Part shown: piece by piece, positions 32,511 to 43,283 of the stretch
How the letters are laid out: each line of letters begins with the position of its first letter
Numbering within the stretch: position 1 is the first letter of the stretch
Assembly (NCBI GenBank): GCA_022925895.1
Contig: JAKSYS010000111.1
Location: 1-64,000, forward strand
DNA: 64,000 nt
From: Fragilaria crotonensis
Taxonomy: Eukaryota; Bacillariophyta; Fragilariophyceae; Fragilariales; Fragilariaceae
Reading direction: 5' to 3'
Notes under the pieces: model-generated
Told to the model about the DNA's origin: nothing
Databases searched by the model: none
The model's input: only the letters and a program-made list of their open reading frames with translations
Translations under genes and position numbers: made by a program

Positions 32511-35425
32511 CAAACCACCGCTTATTAGCTAGTAGAATTCCTTTTTTGAAAGAATTGAATGAACTGAGATGTACACCAATGACAAGGAATGCATTTAGAT
32601 GCCTACTGGTAAGTTACTTTATTGAAGCAAAACGCTCATGATTCGAAACACATCATCGTGGAACCTGAACGTTTTCACCCTTTGCCTCAATGGAAGCGAA
32701 AATCTCTGGGCTCGGAAAAAGAAACGAACTCGTCCAGCACTCTCCGTTCCAAACGTTAAGATTGCTCCTGACGACGAATGTTCAGTACGAAATACTGGAT
32801 ACTGAATTTTATTCTACTGCAATGATTAGCCCGTACAACAATGCACACCACTCCGGTAAACAGTACAGCCTACATGTTGCGTTTTTTACCACTGTCGTAC
32901 AGGAATTGCATCTAACTCCGAAAAAGCAATCATTGGTTTCATGTCATCGTTTTAGATAATGATCATTTACTCACACAATGCATTGCTTGGCACCCAGCAC
33001 TCTCCCTTCGAGTGTATACCTTTGTGTTTTTGGGTGTTTGCTACTCACCACGCAGGAGCCTTACGCATTCATGGATTATTCATTTTCATATTAACTCACA
33101 ATTGGTCATCTGTACATATCCAACAGACCTTGGAAATCCTATTAGTTGCAGTCAAAGGGGTTGTCAAACACCGTCATTCCGGAATAGCTTTGTACTTAAT
33201 TTGGTGGGTAAAGGAGGGTGGTCGCTTACTTGCTTGTCACCGAATCAAAGCCTTTCCTTGATGATCACTAGATAGGTCTGCCCAATTCCTTGGCCCATGT
33301 ATGATGCCACCATCAATACCATGGGTAATCGTGATCAGGACTGTTGGCTTTGGCATAGCAAGATGCAACCCTGCTGTGGACAGGTTCTGTGAATTAAAGA
33401 GGTATGAAATTTGTGCCAAGTGCATTTCTGATGGCATGTGAGTTATACTTGCAACAAGTTGTGCGTTTTCTGGCTAATCATGGATGACAATGTACAGTGC
33501 ATAAGCTAATAATGTCGCCCAGTTGATGTGTGCTGGTGCAAGTCAATTGACTTCATACAATTGGTTGCTAATTGTCAATTGGTCTTTGCTCACTCACCAA
33601 TGCTCTTCTTGCAACCACCAAATGCATTACCGGCCTTGTTATTTTTTGTCATTGGTGTTGAATCCTTGTTGTCCAAACACGCATTCTGGAGTGAACTGAT
33701 AGTGCCGTGGTAAATTGCATGCTGGGTGATGTTCTGGAAATTCTCTCTCCTGTCTCATTGCAGTCCTTACAGATCTTGCTAGCTCCACTCTCTTCATCAG
33801 GAAACTTCTGCCACTCCTCCGGTGAGAAGAATTGTGTCGCTCCACTGCTGCTTCAGCAATGGTGGCTGATGATGTCCAGTGTTCTCACGTTGTAAAGGAA
33901 ATCATGAGCTCAACATGAACAAATGCAATAAGATCAATGCTTGCATCATCACTCCTACTCGTGTTTGTATTTATGTATGCCTGCATGTATCGAAGAAACT
34001 GGGGATCCATGAAGGCTTCAAACTGTCACTTGGTGAGAGTTAAGTGCCAACATCCCATTAGCGCTTGTTCCAAGATTCATTCCGCTTCATCTTCAGAAGC
34101 ACATTCAGGACTTCTTGTCAAGCCCCTCTGAGCAAACGGTCATCGATACCATTGATGGAGATCAAAACCTCTGATGTAAAGGGAACAATGAGATATCTCC
34201 ATGATCAACTGACATGCTCCTGGTTGCTGTTCCTCCCACCAACTAGCACTTCAGAATCATGATTTGATTGTTTTCAACATCTTTGTTGTTGTTTTTATCA
34301 CGTACTAGGTAGTTCCTTCATCAAACATGGTATCAATCATGTTGTTCTTGTTGACCTCATTTTCTTGCTGCTCTTTATAATCCATGATGATATTGCTGCG
34401 TGCTCTTGTGACAAGTTACTAACTGTGAGAAGAATTGGAATGAAATGAGAGTGCAACTCATGAAAGGGCGCTTCATGTTGTGTTTATTTGCCAAAAATTG
34501 TCTCAACAACCACACCATGATATTGGAATAACACACCAACCCATCAATCAATGTCAAAACTGGATTAAATAAGCCTAAAGAAGTGAAGAGCAATCCTTGG
34601 TACGCAGCAACTAAGCCAGGAAGGTAATCTCATTGTTGTCATCAAAAAGATGATCTTCATGTTTTAGTCCATAAACCCGTGATTTTAAGCTTACTACAAT
34701 GTATTTGCCCTACAAATTTTCTGCACCTCAGATTGTTAGAGGACAAAACCGAAGATGTCATTCGTTTGAGTCTCACAAATGAAGTGTTGTTCAAGTCCCA
34801 CTTGTTGAGTGGTGTTTGATGAGTGTTGTCCATAGTAAAGAAGTGAGTGTTGTTGAATTTTCTCAACAACACTCATGATTTGAATAACTAAGGCAACACA
34901 ATTCAAAAAGTGACATGACCACTCAAAGTTCTGATTCTTGGATCAATGTACAGTAACGGGTCACGGACATTCTTCTAAGCAAAGTAAAGGACATCCTACT
35001 TTATTACCGTGTATGGTATTTAACCTTACAGTAACGAATAGTGACAGTGCGACAGAACACAAATATTGTACTTCCAGTCAACGTCAAAATCGCTCCCCAA
35101 CAAGAAGCGTTCCATACTGGGATGATATGATGATATCTGATGATATAGCAGTCATGATACCGTACCGGGATTACTGTCATAATGCCATACGTTACGCTAC
35201 CTCTGTTTCAGTCGTGGTTCAGTCACACACATCAATCGAAGGTATTAAAAGTTAAAAGCATCATCACGATCGTGACAAGAACAACGTGGAGGCGTACAGG
35301 AACCGACACTCGTGAATCACGGTCACACGTCGTTAATTTTTGATTCCCTGTTTTACTCTCGTTTGCAGCCCAACCTTATCGTCCTCGTTTGAACGTTGTG
35401 TTCTTGGTGGCGACTGCAGCGATGC
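32511..35425. other. Repeat-like intergenic stretch without supported gene
   Basis: AT-rich, with no frame over 110 residues and no recognised domain. Its composition resembles the other gene-poor, transposon-rich stretches of the right half. A perfect 13-bp stem-loop is listed separately. It separates STAND copy 1 from the fucosyltransferase-like fragment. Confidence 0.4.
34844..34875. repeat. Perfect 13-bp stem-loop
   Basis: TGAGTGTTGTTGA and its exact reverse complement TCAACAACACTCA are separated by six bases (ATTTTC). Confidence 0.85.
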
Positions 35426-36515
35426 AGTGGAAATCACATGCCATTCATCTGCGCTGATGCCTTTGGTATCAGAAGTGGCATCGTTGGTCCGTTCAACTAC
35501 TTGTTGGAGTATGATCTGAATAATCCTGAATGTTGTGGTCCTCGAGCGCTCCCAAATCTAAGTGTATCCGTGCACCTCCGAGGAGCATCAATGCGAAGAG
35601 CTTAGCCCCAACAAGACTGTGAGCCGAGCCTCTCAGGAATCACCGACATGCGGGCAAAATTGCTATTCGAAGTCCCTTCTCATCGTTTGGGTACCGTGAT
35701 GTGGATCGAAAGCTACGTGAGGGCCTGGATGTCCAATTGGTGGCGACCAGCAATGGAGAACAAAGCTTTTGTTTGCCCCTGTTATGACAAAATTACATCA
35801 TTGGCGGTATGAAATCCAGGTTCGTGGGCTTCGTATTCAAGGAATGCCTCAAAAACTCGCATATGGACTCTTTCATCACCGGGCAGGCCATCTCCGGCCA
35901 TTGCAGCAAATGACGACACAGCAATGGCAAATCCTGTCTTCATCCAATCTTTCCAAGAAAGCGCTGAGAGGAAAGCTTTGGGGGGGGGGGCATCTCGGGA
36001 GAGCAAGATCAGATTGAGCAAGGCCAACGGCCACGAAACCTTCTGAATCGAGGTGCTGTCGCACCTCTTGTGTCCCAGGAAAGTTGTAGATGGGAATGCC
36101 TGTTGGAAGAGATGTATCGCATCAGGGATTGTTTGACATGGACGGATCTCTCGGCAATGCAATGGGATCGCAGATGTCACGGTGTAGAGAAAGGAATTCC
36201 ATGTTTCCATGTGGGTTAGTCTCGCGATTACCATTGCGTTCCTATTTGGTGTGCAACCTGGAGAATTGAGGAGATTGATGTTCGCGACAGGCACAACAAC
36301 AAGTGGAGAGAAAGATAGTGCATGATTCGATACGAAATATGAACCAACCCCACCACTGTTGGAAACCAGAACGTATCTAATGTAATTACTTCTGCTTCGC
36401 GAAGCACATCGCGCGTTGGACGTGCCGTGGTTCTGATTTGGCATCTGAGAAATGTGCAAGTCCCTTCTCGTTTCCCTAGCTAGTACGCGTTCGTCGCGAA
36501 GTTGGAAGGAGATAC
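35426..36515 (+). pseudogene. Fucosyltransferase-like fragment (copy A) with shared 3' flank
   Basis: Matches the second half of the family seen at 56.1-57.5 kb and 59.5-60.8 kb: FGIRSGIVGPFNYLLEYDLNN then PECCGPRALPN (about 35,462-35,560), followed by remnants of the later blocks in other frames. The first half, with the membrane anchor and donor-binding motif, is missing. Similarity to copy B continues through the 3' flank (both have TGATTTGGCATCTGAGAA near 36,436 and 57,689), so it is part of a duplicated segment. About 150 bp at 36,040-36,200 are present here but not in copy B. An 11-G run lies at 35,980-35,990. Several stops and frame changes make it non-functional. Confidence 0.7.
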
Positions 36516-36850
36516 CTAGGTGGGGACCGACGTATTCTCCAGCACGAGACAAACGTTAAAGGTAATTGGAGATCGGAGCACGTCATGTCCAGTCGGTGTT
36601 CCAAACGACAGGACTACAGAAGCAAATAGCATATGGTACCGGAGTATTCGACTATCAAACCATGCTTACAAGTCAAACGAGTACGTAAACATCAAAACTA
36701 GGTCGATGTACAAAGACATCATCTGCTGTCAGCTCAAATTGGGATGGTCATCAGCACCTCAAGGCGAATGGTCAATTTTGGGTAGAAAGCAAAAAGGTCA
36801 CGGTTCTAATTTGCTGTGTCGTCCTGAAGAATGTCCTCCAGACGCGGGAT
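36516..36850. other. Spacer before STAND copy 2 stop
   Basis: No gene. Its right end resembles the 3' flank of STAND copies 1 and 3 (GTCGTCCT, GAATGTCCTCC). Confidence 0.45.
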
Positions 36851-39800
36851 TCACGGTCCTGGCATCGCTCGAGCGCTTGCTTCCTTCAACCATTCATACT
36901 TGGCAATGGATCCCCAATCATCGTTGTATAATCTCATTGCCCGACTAAAGTATGGTCTTGCCTGGTCAAACTTGCCGAGACTAGCGAGATAGAATGCAAG
37001 CCGTTCGTTCGCCAGTCCTTCCATATGAAGCCACTTCCTTTCGGCCATAGTTCGGATTGCTCGGTTGTACGCAAATGTAACGTCGTCAGGTCTTGACCTA
37101 CGTATCGACGCCAACTTGTGTGCCTCAAGAAAACTCAGAAAGGTTTGCAATTCGGTGATAGCTTCAGCTTTTCCATAGCCTTGTGATATTTGCGTGCACT
37201 CTTCAACTGACAACGCTCACCTGTGCTGCGGTGGAGTTCATAACCAACGCTAGATGCCAGGAAGTACCACTGATATACATTGAAGTGACTATTAGAGGAT
37301 GTGTCAGCAACAGCCGCCACTTCCTTGACTGCAGAAGCAGCCAGATCCAAATAACCGAAGTGGTAGGCAAGCTGTAACTTGTGAAGCCAAAATATCCATA
37401 GATATGATGTGTTTTTGGCCTCACGAGCAAATTCGAGGTATTCAGTCTCATTGATCATCTCACCGTTCAATGCCAAGAGATCACTCCAGGACAATGGATG
37501 CATTCGAAGGTTGAGAACAAATTGAAAGACCGGCGAAACCCAGTGCAACAACGATTGGTGCCCAAATTCGCACGATCGTCGGTACGCAGGCCGCAGAAAA
37601 GCCTCAACAGTTGACAGATTTTCGCCAATGAAACATCGTTGTGAAACACTGTTTGAGGAAGAAAAGATTGCATACACCACATCACCAACGTCGAAAGCAT
37701 CCTCGACGGCCTGATCGAATGACGGCCCCAACCTCTCGATTTGCTCACGCCAATGTGATGCGAGACTTTTACAAAGGACAATTGTTGCACTTGATACCTC
37801 TTTATTTCTGACCTTTTCCAATATTGCCAAGGCCAAGTTCCCGATGCGATAGGCCTGTGCGTGGTTTCCCATGGCAACATGCAATGTTGCGTACATTGCA
37901 AGAGCCGGTGGGCTGCAAGGAGCCAACCCGCGCGATAGGGTTAGCTCCACGGCAAGCAGTGCATAAAACGTCAGCTCCTTAGTTGCACTCTTTTGTCCAC
38001 AGTATGTACTCCCGTAGAAAAGTAACCGCACGGCAGCCATCTGCAAGACATCGTGAACAGCGTGCATCGAAAGAATTTCGTTGTCAGTTTTTTTCTTCAT
38101 CACCTGCGTCACCTTCAAAAGCTTGAGCAAAACATGGCGGACCGATATCTTAGGAGGCACTTTTACTCCAAGAATGTTGAGAGTACGGTTGACAGTGGCA
38201 ATAGTGGCGTCGATATCGCTAGCCGCCATACGCGCCTCAACCTCAACGAGCAATAAAATGACCTTCTCGTCCAGCAGTTTGCAATGCATCAACGCGTCCT
38301 CCAATATGGTTGTGGAAGCGTCAAAGTTCCCAACAATCAACTCCACTTTAGCAAGAGACTCGGCTACTTCAAATGCCAGATCATGATGATCCACCCATTT
38401 CGTATCAGGATCAAGTATTTCGTGAGCGCGACGCAAAAAATTTGCTGCGTCAACAAAAGCAGATTTCTCTCTGCTGTATTTTGAAGCTGCTAGATTCAAC
38501 TGGGCCATCTTGATCTTTTCTTGCGGGGATTCGACCTGCCCAATGCCTTGGTTCAGGTGATTTGCAGCGGCGTAAAGTGACTCGGGGTCTCCGCGACGCA
38601 GGAACCATTCTCCAATCAATCTGTGAAGTCTCGCCTGTTCTTTGTCCGTCATCATCGATTGAAAACACGACATTATTTTATCATGTCCAAATCGATACCC
38701 CTCCTTGGTCCGCTCAAGAAGCCCCTCGTCTACACCTGCGGCTAGGGACCTGCAAACCGTTTCTGAAATCGATGTCCCCGATGCGGAATCATCTGCTACT
38801 GGACATTCACCAGTACTTGTACAAAGGAATGCAGAAGCGGAGCAAAGTCCATGGACGACGCTCTCGTCAAACGAAAATCCCAACAATGAGGCAACCTTGC
38901 ACGCTTCTTGTACTTTCGGGTCCAATCGCGCCGCTTTGAGAGCAAGCAACCCGGCGACGGTGTCAGAAACTTGGATCCGTTCACGAATTTCATCAGTGTT
39001 AAAACTCCATGAACAATTTTTCGCTTTGCGTTGGATCGACATCAATCCTTGCTCCTTAACGTGCTCCATGAGGCGGAGCACGTGGAACGGGTTGCCTGCA
39101 GTCTTGTGCCACACAACGTCAGACAACGCATGTACCTCTGCCGAGTTTGATCCCAGTGAGGCTGATAGCAGGTGATAGACAGCGGTCCGGTCCAAGCATT
39201 CAACCGGTAGATCAATGACTCGGCTCCTCACCTCCTTACGTCGGAACATAAACTCTACCTTATCGACATCTTCGTCGCGATACGAAAAAATCAACAACGT
39301 GTTCCTCAACGCTGTGTCCTGCAACAGCATTGTGATCAAATGCATGGATCCTTCATCCATCCATTGAAGATCGACAATGAACATGACGATCGGGTGCTTC
39401 GGTGAAGTCATGGCATGGAGGAAATGCATGACTGCGACTTTGAACTTGGTGTAGGCTACTTCATTTTTTGGATCAACGTCATCATCTTGGGTCTCCAACT
39501 CTCCCGTGACGCCTGATAGATTGGTTATCACCCTTGAGAGAACACTGTAGTCTGGTCCCAACGCTTTACGAATCTCATTTCTTCTCTTGTCATCACAGTC
39601 TGGTGATTGACTAACAAGATCGCAAAGATCAGACAGAGCAGTCATGATTGCTGAGTATGGTTCCTTCACCCCTGTGTTCTGGAAAAAACTTTCCGCTGCA
39701 AAAGTAGCCACGACTATCACAAACAGTTTCTCTCAAATTTTCGACCAACATCGTTTTGCCCACTCCGCTGACCCCATGTACCAGCGCGACAGCTGAGTTA

Positions 39801-40045
39801 TTCGAAAGGATGACTTGCTCGTAGGCTTTGAGAAGTTGGAGATTCTCACGAGTTCGACCACAGACCACTGGGGTTGTTAAGTTTTGTGCCCATAGGTTTT
39901 CCTCATCCTCTAGTGATGAGAGCAAGCTCACGGTGTTGGAGCCGTCATGGTGGGCGTCGACGTCCACAGTGTAGTTAGCCCGGATCATTACGTCGTCGCA
40001 ATTTGTTCTGACATCGAATAACAAAGCAGGTTCTTGTTCATTCAC
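36851..40045 (-). pseudogene. STAND ATPase/TPR protein, copy 2, two frameshifts
   Basis: A nearly full-length copy of about 1,060 residues in three frames: 40,045-39,629, 39,720-37,135 and 37,213-36,851. Walker A is intact (GVSGVGKT, residues 91-98). The Walker B region reads VMFIVDLQWMD where copy 3 has VMFIDDLQWMD, so the first acidic residue is lost. A winged-helix-like segment (VAGLLALKAARLDPKVQEA) and long TPR-like helices follow. Frame change 1 is at about 39,680: six A instead of five in copy 3. Frame change 2 is at about 37,140: one T less than copy 1 in the KPFLSF block. Both are single-base events. Same strand as copies 1 and 3; the duplicated unit includes the 3' flank. COG3899-type ATPases often sit inside larger sensor kinases, but no kinase domain is attached here. 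Confidence 0.8.
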
Positions 40046-40307
40046 GGTAGTGATTGTAATACGAAATGACTGATACGAGAGAGGAGTAGACCTATAGCTG
40101 GTTGCATCATGATGATGATTTTAGTAGGATGCGTAGACCCTCGTATAGATTTATTCGACATTTTACTATTCTACGTACTGAGCCATACTAAACTTCTCGT
40201 TCTTTATTTTTTTTGGAAAGCATGGCGCGTGAGACCCTCGTATGGCATTTCTACGATGAGCTCAGCGGCGTGTTCACCGATGTTGCCATAAATTTATGAA
40301 TTTCATT

Positions 40308-40384
40308 GCTGCCGTATTTCCATGAAAGGTTTTCATTAGTGGACTTGAACACAAGTCTATAACCTCTCGTGGAAATACGGCAGC
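40308..40384. repeat. Long imperfect hairpin, 77 bp
   Basis: The outer arms are 24 bp: GCTGCCGTATTTCCATGAA... and the complement of ...TGGAAATACGGCAGC, with two mismatches. The inner part is a second perfect stem GACTTG-AACA-CAAGTC. The whole folds into a two-tier stem-loop. It could be a tiny palindromic MITE or a small-RNA precursor; no target duplication is evident. Confidence 0.85.
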
Positions 40385-41185
40385 TCAAGAAACAACGGAG
40401 ATCTTGAGAGATCTTTGAGCGCCATTGTGAGAGGAACGAAGCATGTAACTTGTCGTGATAATTTTAGGTCGACAGGGTTAATGCTATTATTTTGTACTAG
40501 GGTCTACGTGGGCTACTATAAGTTTTCCTTTATTGCAACCAGCCGTACAAGTATCTAATCCAGCAAGATCAGAGTATGCATATATATTCTCGGAACTTCT
40601 ACACTACAACTACTAGTGAGGTCCCAGAATTCTTTCTAAAATCGTGTAGCAGTAGTCTACTACTAGTAAGTGACAGTACAAAGGTTTCATCGATGTCGTC
40701 AAAGACTCGCCAATCCTGTCATCAATCGGTCGGCTACTTGTACGATGGGCAATGGGCAATGGGACTGCTTTAGGTCGACTCTTACTGTAAAAAAAAGAGG
40801 TGCCCTGTAGATTTGAATCAATCGACTACGACACTTATGAAATTCTCAATTGTACACCAGACACTATGACTTTCCGTCGCGCTCATGCACGTTCCATACT
40901 ATGCATATGGTGAGAAACTGTAATCCGCATTCCCAAACCAGGACATTTTACCGAAAAGTATCGTTCTTCAGGTAGATTCAAGCAAAGTTTTTTTTTCGTC
41001 TACCTACTTCTATGACTAGCTACAATAGTCTTATGTTATTGCGATGCATATTTGTAGGAAGCTCAAGGTTGATTTTTGTGCTCTGTTTTAAGTGGATAGG
41101 CTTGTTGTAGGCCATTTTGTGGTCACCTTTTGTCACCATTCATGTTGCCTGATCACAGCTTTCATTTAAAATGGATGTGATATAG

Positions 41186-41332
41186 CAGATTGCTGAAAGC
41201 CTTTCCAAGACGCATGATCATTAGCTGGGAGCCCTCCACTCTCTCCTCATTCATATTTCAGATTGCTGAAAATCTTTCCAAAATGCATGATCATTAGCTG
41301 AATGGAGGCGTCCACTCTATCATTCATTTTTG
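41186..41332 (+). repeat. Two-fold tandem repeat, about 73 bp
   Basis: Two adjacent copies (41,186-41,258 and 41,259-41,332), both starting CAGATTGCTGAAA and sharing GCATGATCATTAGCTG. Confidence 0.85.
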
Positions 41333-41439
41333 TCACACCCATTGAGCCACCAGGATTGACCAAATGAGTGCGTGTGAGATTGTACTACGGAGTATTTCTA
41401 ATCCCCAGGGTTTCAATCATGTAAACCATTATGTCAAGG

Positions 41440-42640
41440 GTTGCCTCTCTTGGCCCTGGCAGCTGCTAGGACTGCTTGTCTTCCTCCTCCTTCATGGTGG
41501 TTCATTTTGCTTATGGCCTTGTGCCAATTCATGATTGTCACGGTCAATTTGGGCTCGCACATACGTGAGGTTATACCAATCCCAGCGACGCGATGGTTCT
41601 CGACTCAGATGGCACATTTGCTTTACCGGAGGCTGATGGAAAGTTTTATACCGACATAGTAATAGAACTGCTGATCACATCGGTTGACTCACAGCGATAT
41701 GCTCATTTCATTAGGAATGGCCGCGGTTGTGTGAACCCATATCTGATGGAGCATAAGAATGAGTCAATCTATGCGCTTGACAACTTTATCAAGAAAGTGG
41801 GAGTTTTGGAAGTGTTGTTGTGTGATAACATCGCGACAATGTTTTTTTAGAGTGATTGGAAGAAAAGGATTCGTAAGTATTTGATGGAGCCAAAGTACAC
41901 AGAACCTTAGTCACCACTTCAAAACAAAGCCAGATTGGAAAGTTGATAATTTGAAAAGTATGTTCCCAAGATTTCAAGACAAAACCCAATCCCTGAGGTG
42001 ACTCTTGAACTATCTTGTCAATCTTTGTGTGAGACCCTGATCTGCAAGAAAGATGCGTCTTGAAGAAGTCCACGGAAGAATTCCAGACATTTCACTCTAC
42101 ACTGTGCAGGGATGGTGCTTTGTTGACAACAATGACAACAATGAGCGGAAATTGGAATGCTGGCTAGGGCCGGCAGAAGAGTATGGTTAGTTAATTGGGT
42201 GCCGATATGATGGTTTTCAAAGCGACAGCAGAACACTGTCGAAGCATCAACATATGGTTCAGAGTTGCCCGGGATGAGGTTGTCCATCGAGATGATAGAA
42301 GGATTGTGATATAAGTTGCGAATGATGGGATTGCCGGTCACTGAAGTGTTTTCAGTGTTTTGTGACAACTCGGCAGTGGTGGTTACAAATTCCCGCACTG
42401 AGTCAATGCTCATAAAGAAACACACTGCAATCAGCTTTTACCAACTAAGGGAGGCCAGTCCTTCAGGGATGATAATACGCAGACAAGTTTGGTCGATAGC
42501 TTAACAAAACTGATGCCCGGCCCAAAAATAAAATTGCGGGTGGAAAACACACTCTGGTGACCCGGCAATCACTGTCCTAAACAGTAGGCTGCTACCATCC
42601 TAGGAGAGTTTAGTTGATGACGTAGCCGAGGCCTCTGTCA
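41440..42640 (+). mobile_element. Broken Ty1/copia fossil (integrase and RNase H parts)
   Basis: An integrase-like part (about 41,593-41,850) and an RNase H-like part (about 42,190-42,500, around the CDNSAVV motif) of a diatom copia element lie in the plus strand. No gag or reverse-transcriptase part was recognised, and no LTR pair was found. The copy is short, carries many breaks and looks old. It lies between STAND copies 2 and 3. A different copia lineage from the element at 6.7-10.25 kb is suggested by the dissimilar RNase H part. Confidence 0.65.
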
Positions 42641-43283
42641 CGATCGGGATGAAGTTCGAAATGTGATTCGACTCTGCTTAAGGGATTCAATGAGGGTCTG
42701 CGGGGAGCGGGGACTGTTCACACTACAATGTTCTGTACTGGTTGTAAACGGTACAGTCTTCGTCGTGGAGAAGGTCTCCTATTATGTCAGTACAACGGTA
42801 GCATGGATGATCGGTACCGGACACAGCCAATGGTCGTTGTCACTCTTTGATCCACTCCCCATGTCTGTCTGTCCATATGTTACAGAAGATTCTCGACAAG
42901 CGTCAAGCTTCAAGTAGACCTAGCTCTGTAGAGTTGAGAGTTGAGACACTCGTAGATTTTATTATGATCATCATTTATGTCATATCATACGAACGCTGTT
43001 ATACCGTACTTGTACCGGAGTATACAGAAGCGGTTTAAAGCACCACATACACAGTATGTCATACACACACCATAAAATCTACACAGATCAAAACTACGTC
43101 AATAGATATCGACATCATCGACTGCCAGCTAAGATTGGGACGACCTTCAGCTCCACAAGACTGACGGTAAACGTTTGTTGAGATTCAAATTTGCTGCGTC
43201 CTCGTCAAGAATGTCCACATCTCCCAAATGGGGATCAACGTGACTTCCACATCTCCGAAAGCGGGATCAACATGACGTCCACA
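42641..43283. other. Spacer after copia fossil, with short 32-bp duplication
   Basis: No gene. Just past the STAND copy 3 stop there is a 32-bp tandem duplication (43,215-43,246 and 43,247-43,278), each starting CCACATCTCC and containing GGGATCAAC. The 3' flank shared with copies 1 and 2 begins here. GTAC and TATG words occur at about 42,950-43,060. Confidence 0.5.
43215..43278 (+). repeat. Two-fold 32-bp tandem repeat
   Basis: Units 43,215-43,246 and 43,247-43,278 differ at a few positions. They sit directly after the STAND copy 3 stop codon (read on the minus strand) and are not doubled in copies 1 and 2. Confidence 0.8.

Larger units (their letters stand above)
40046..41439. other. Intergenic between STAND copy 2 and copia fossil
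   Basis: No gene seen. Contains a long hairpin (40,308-40,384) and a two-fold tandem repeat (41,186-41,332), both listed. GTAC words cluster at about 40,570-40,680. The right part may include the lost 5' end of the copia fossil. Confidence 0.45.

Noticed and set aside
35782-36552. 256-residue minus-strand frame over FucT-like copy A, with a similar one at 57,372-57,698
   Set aside because: The similarity is explained by the duplicated DNA. The plus-strand domain remnants are the real signal and copy B has the frame only in part.
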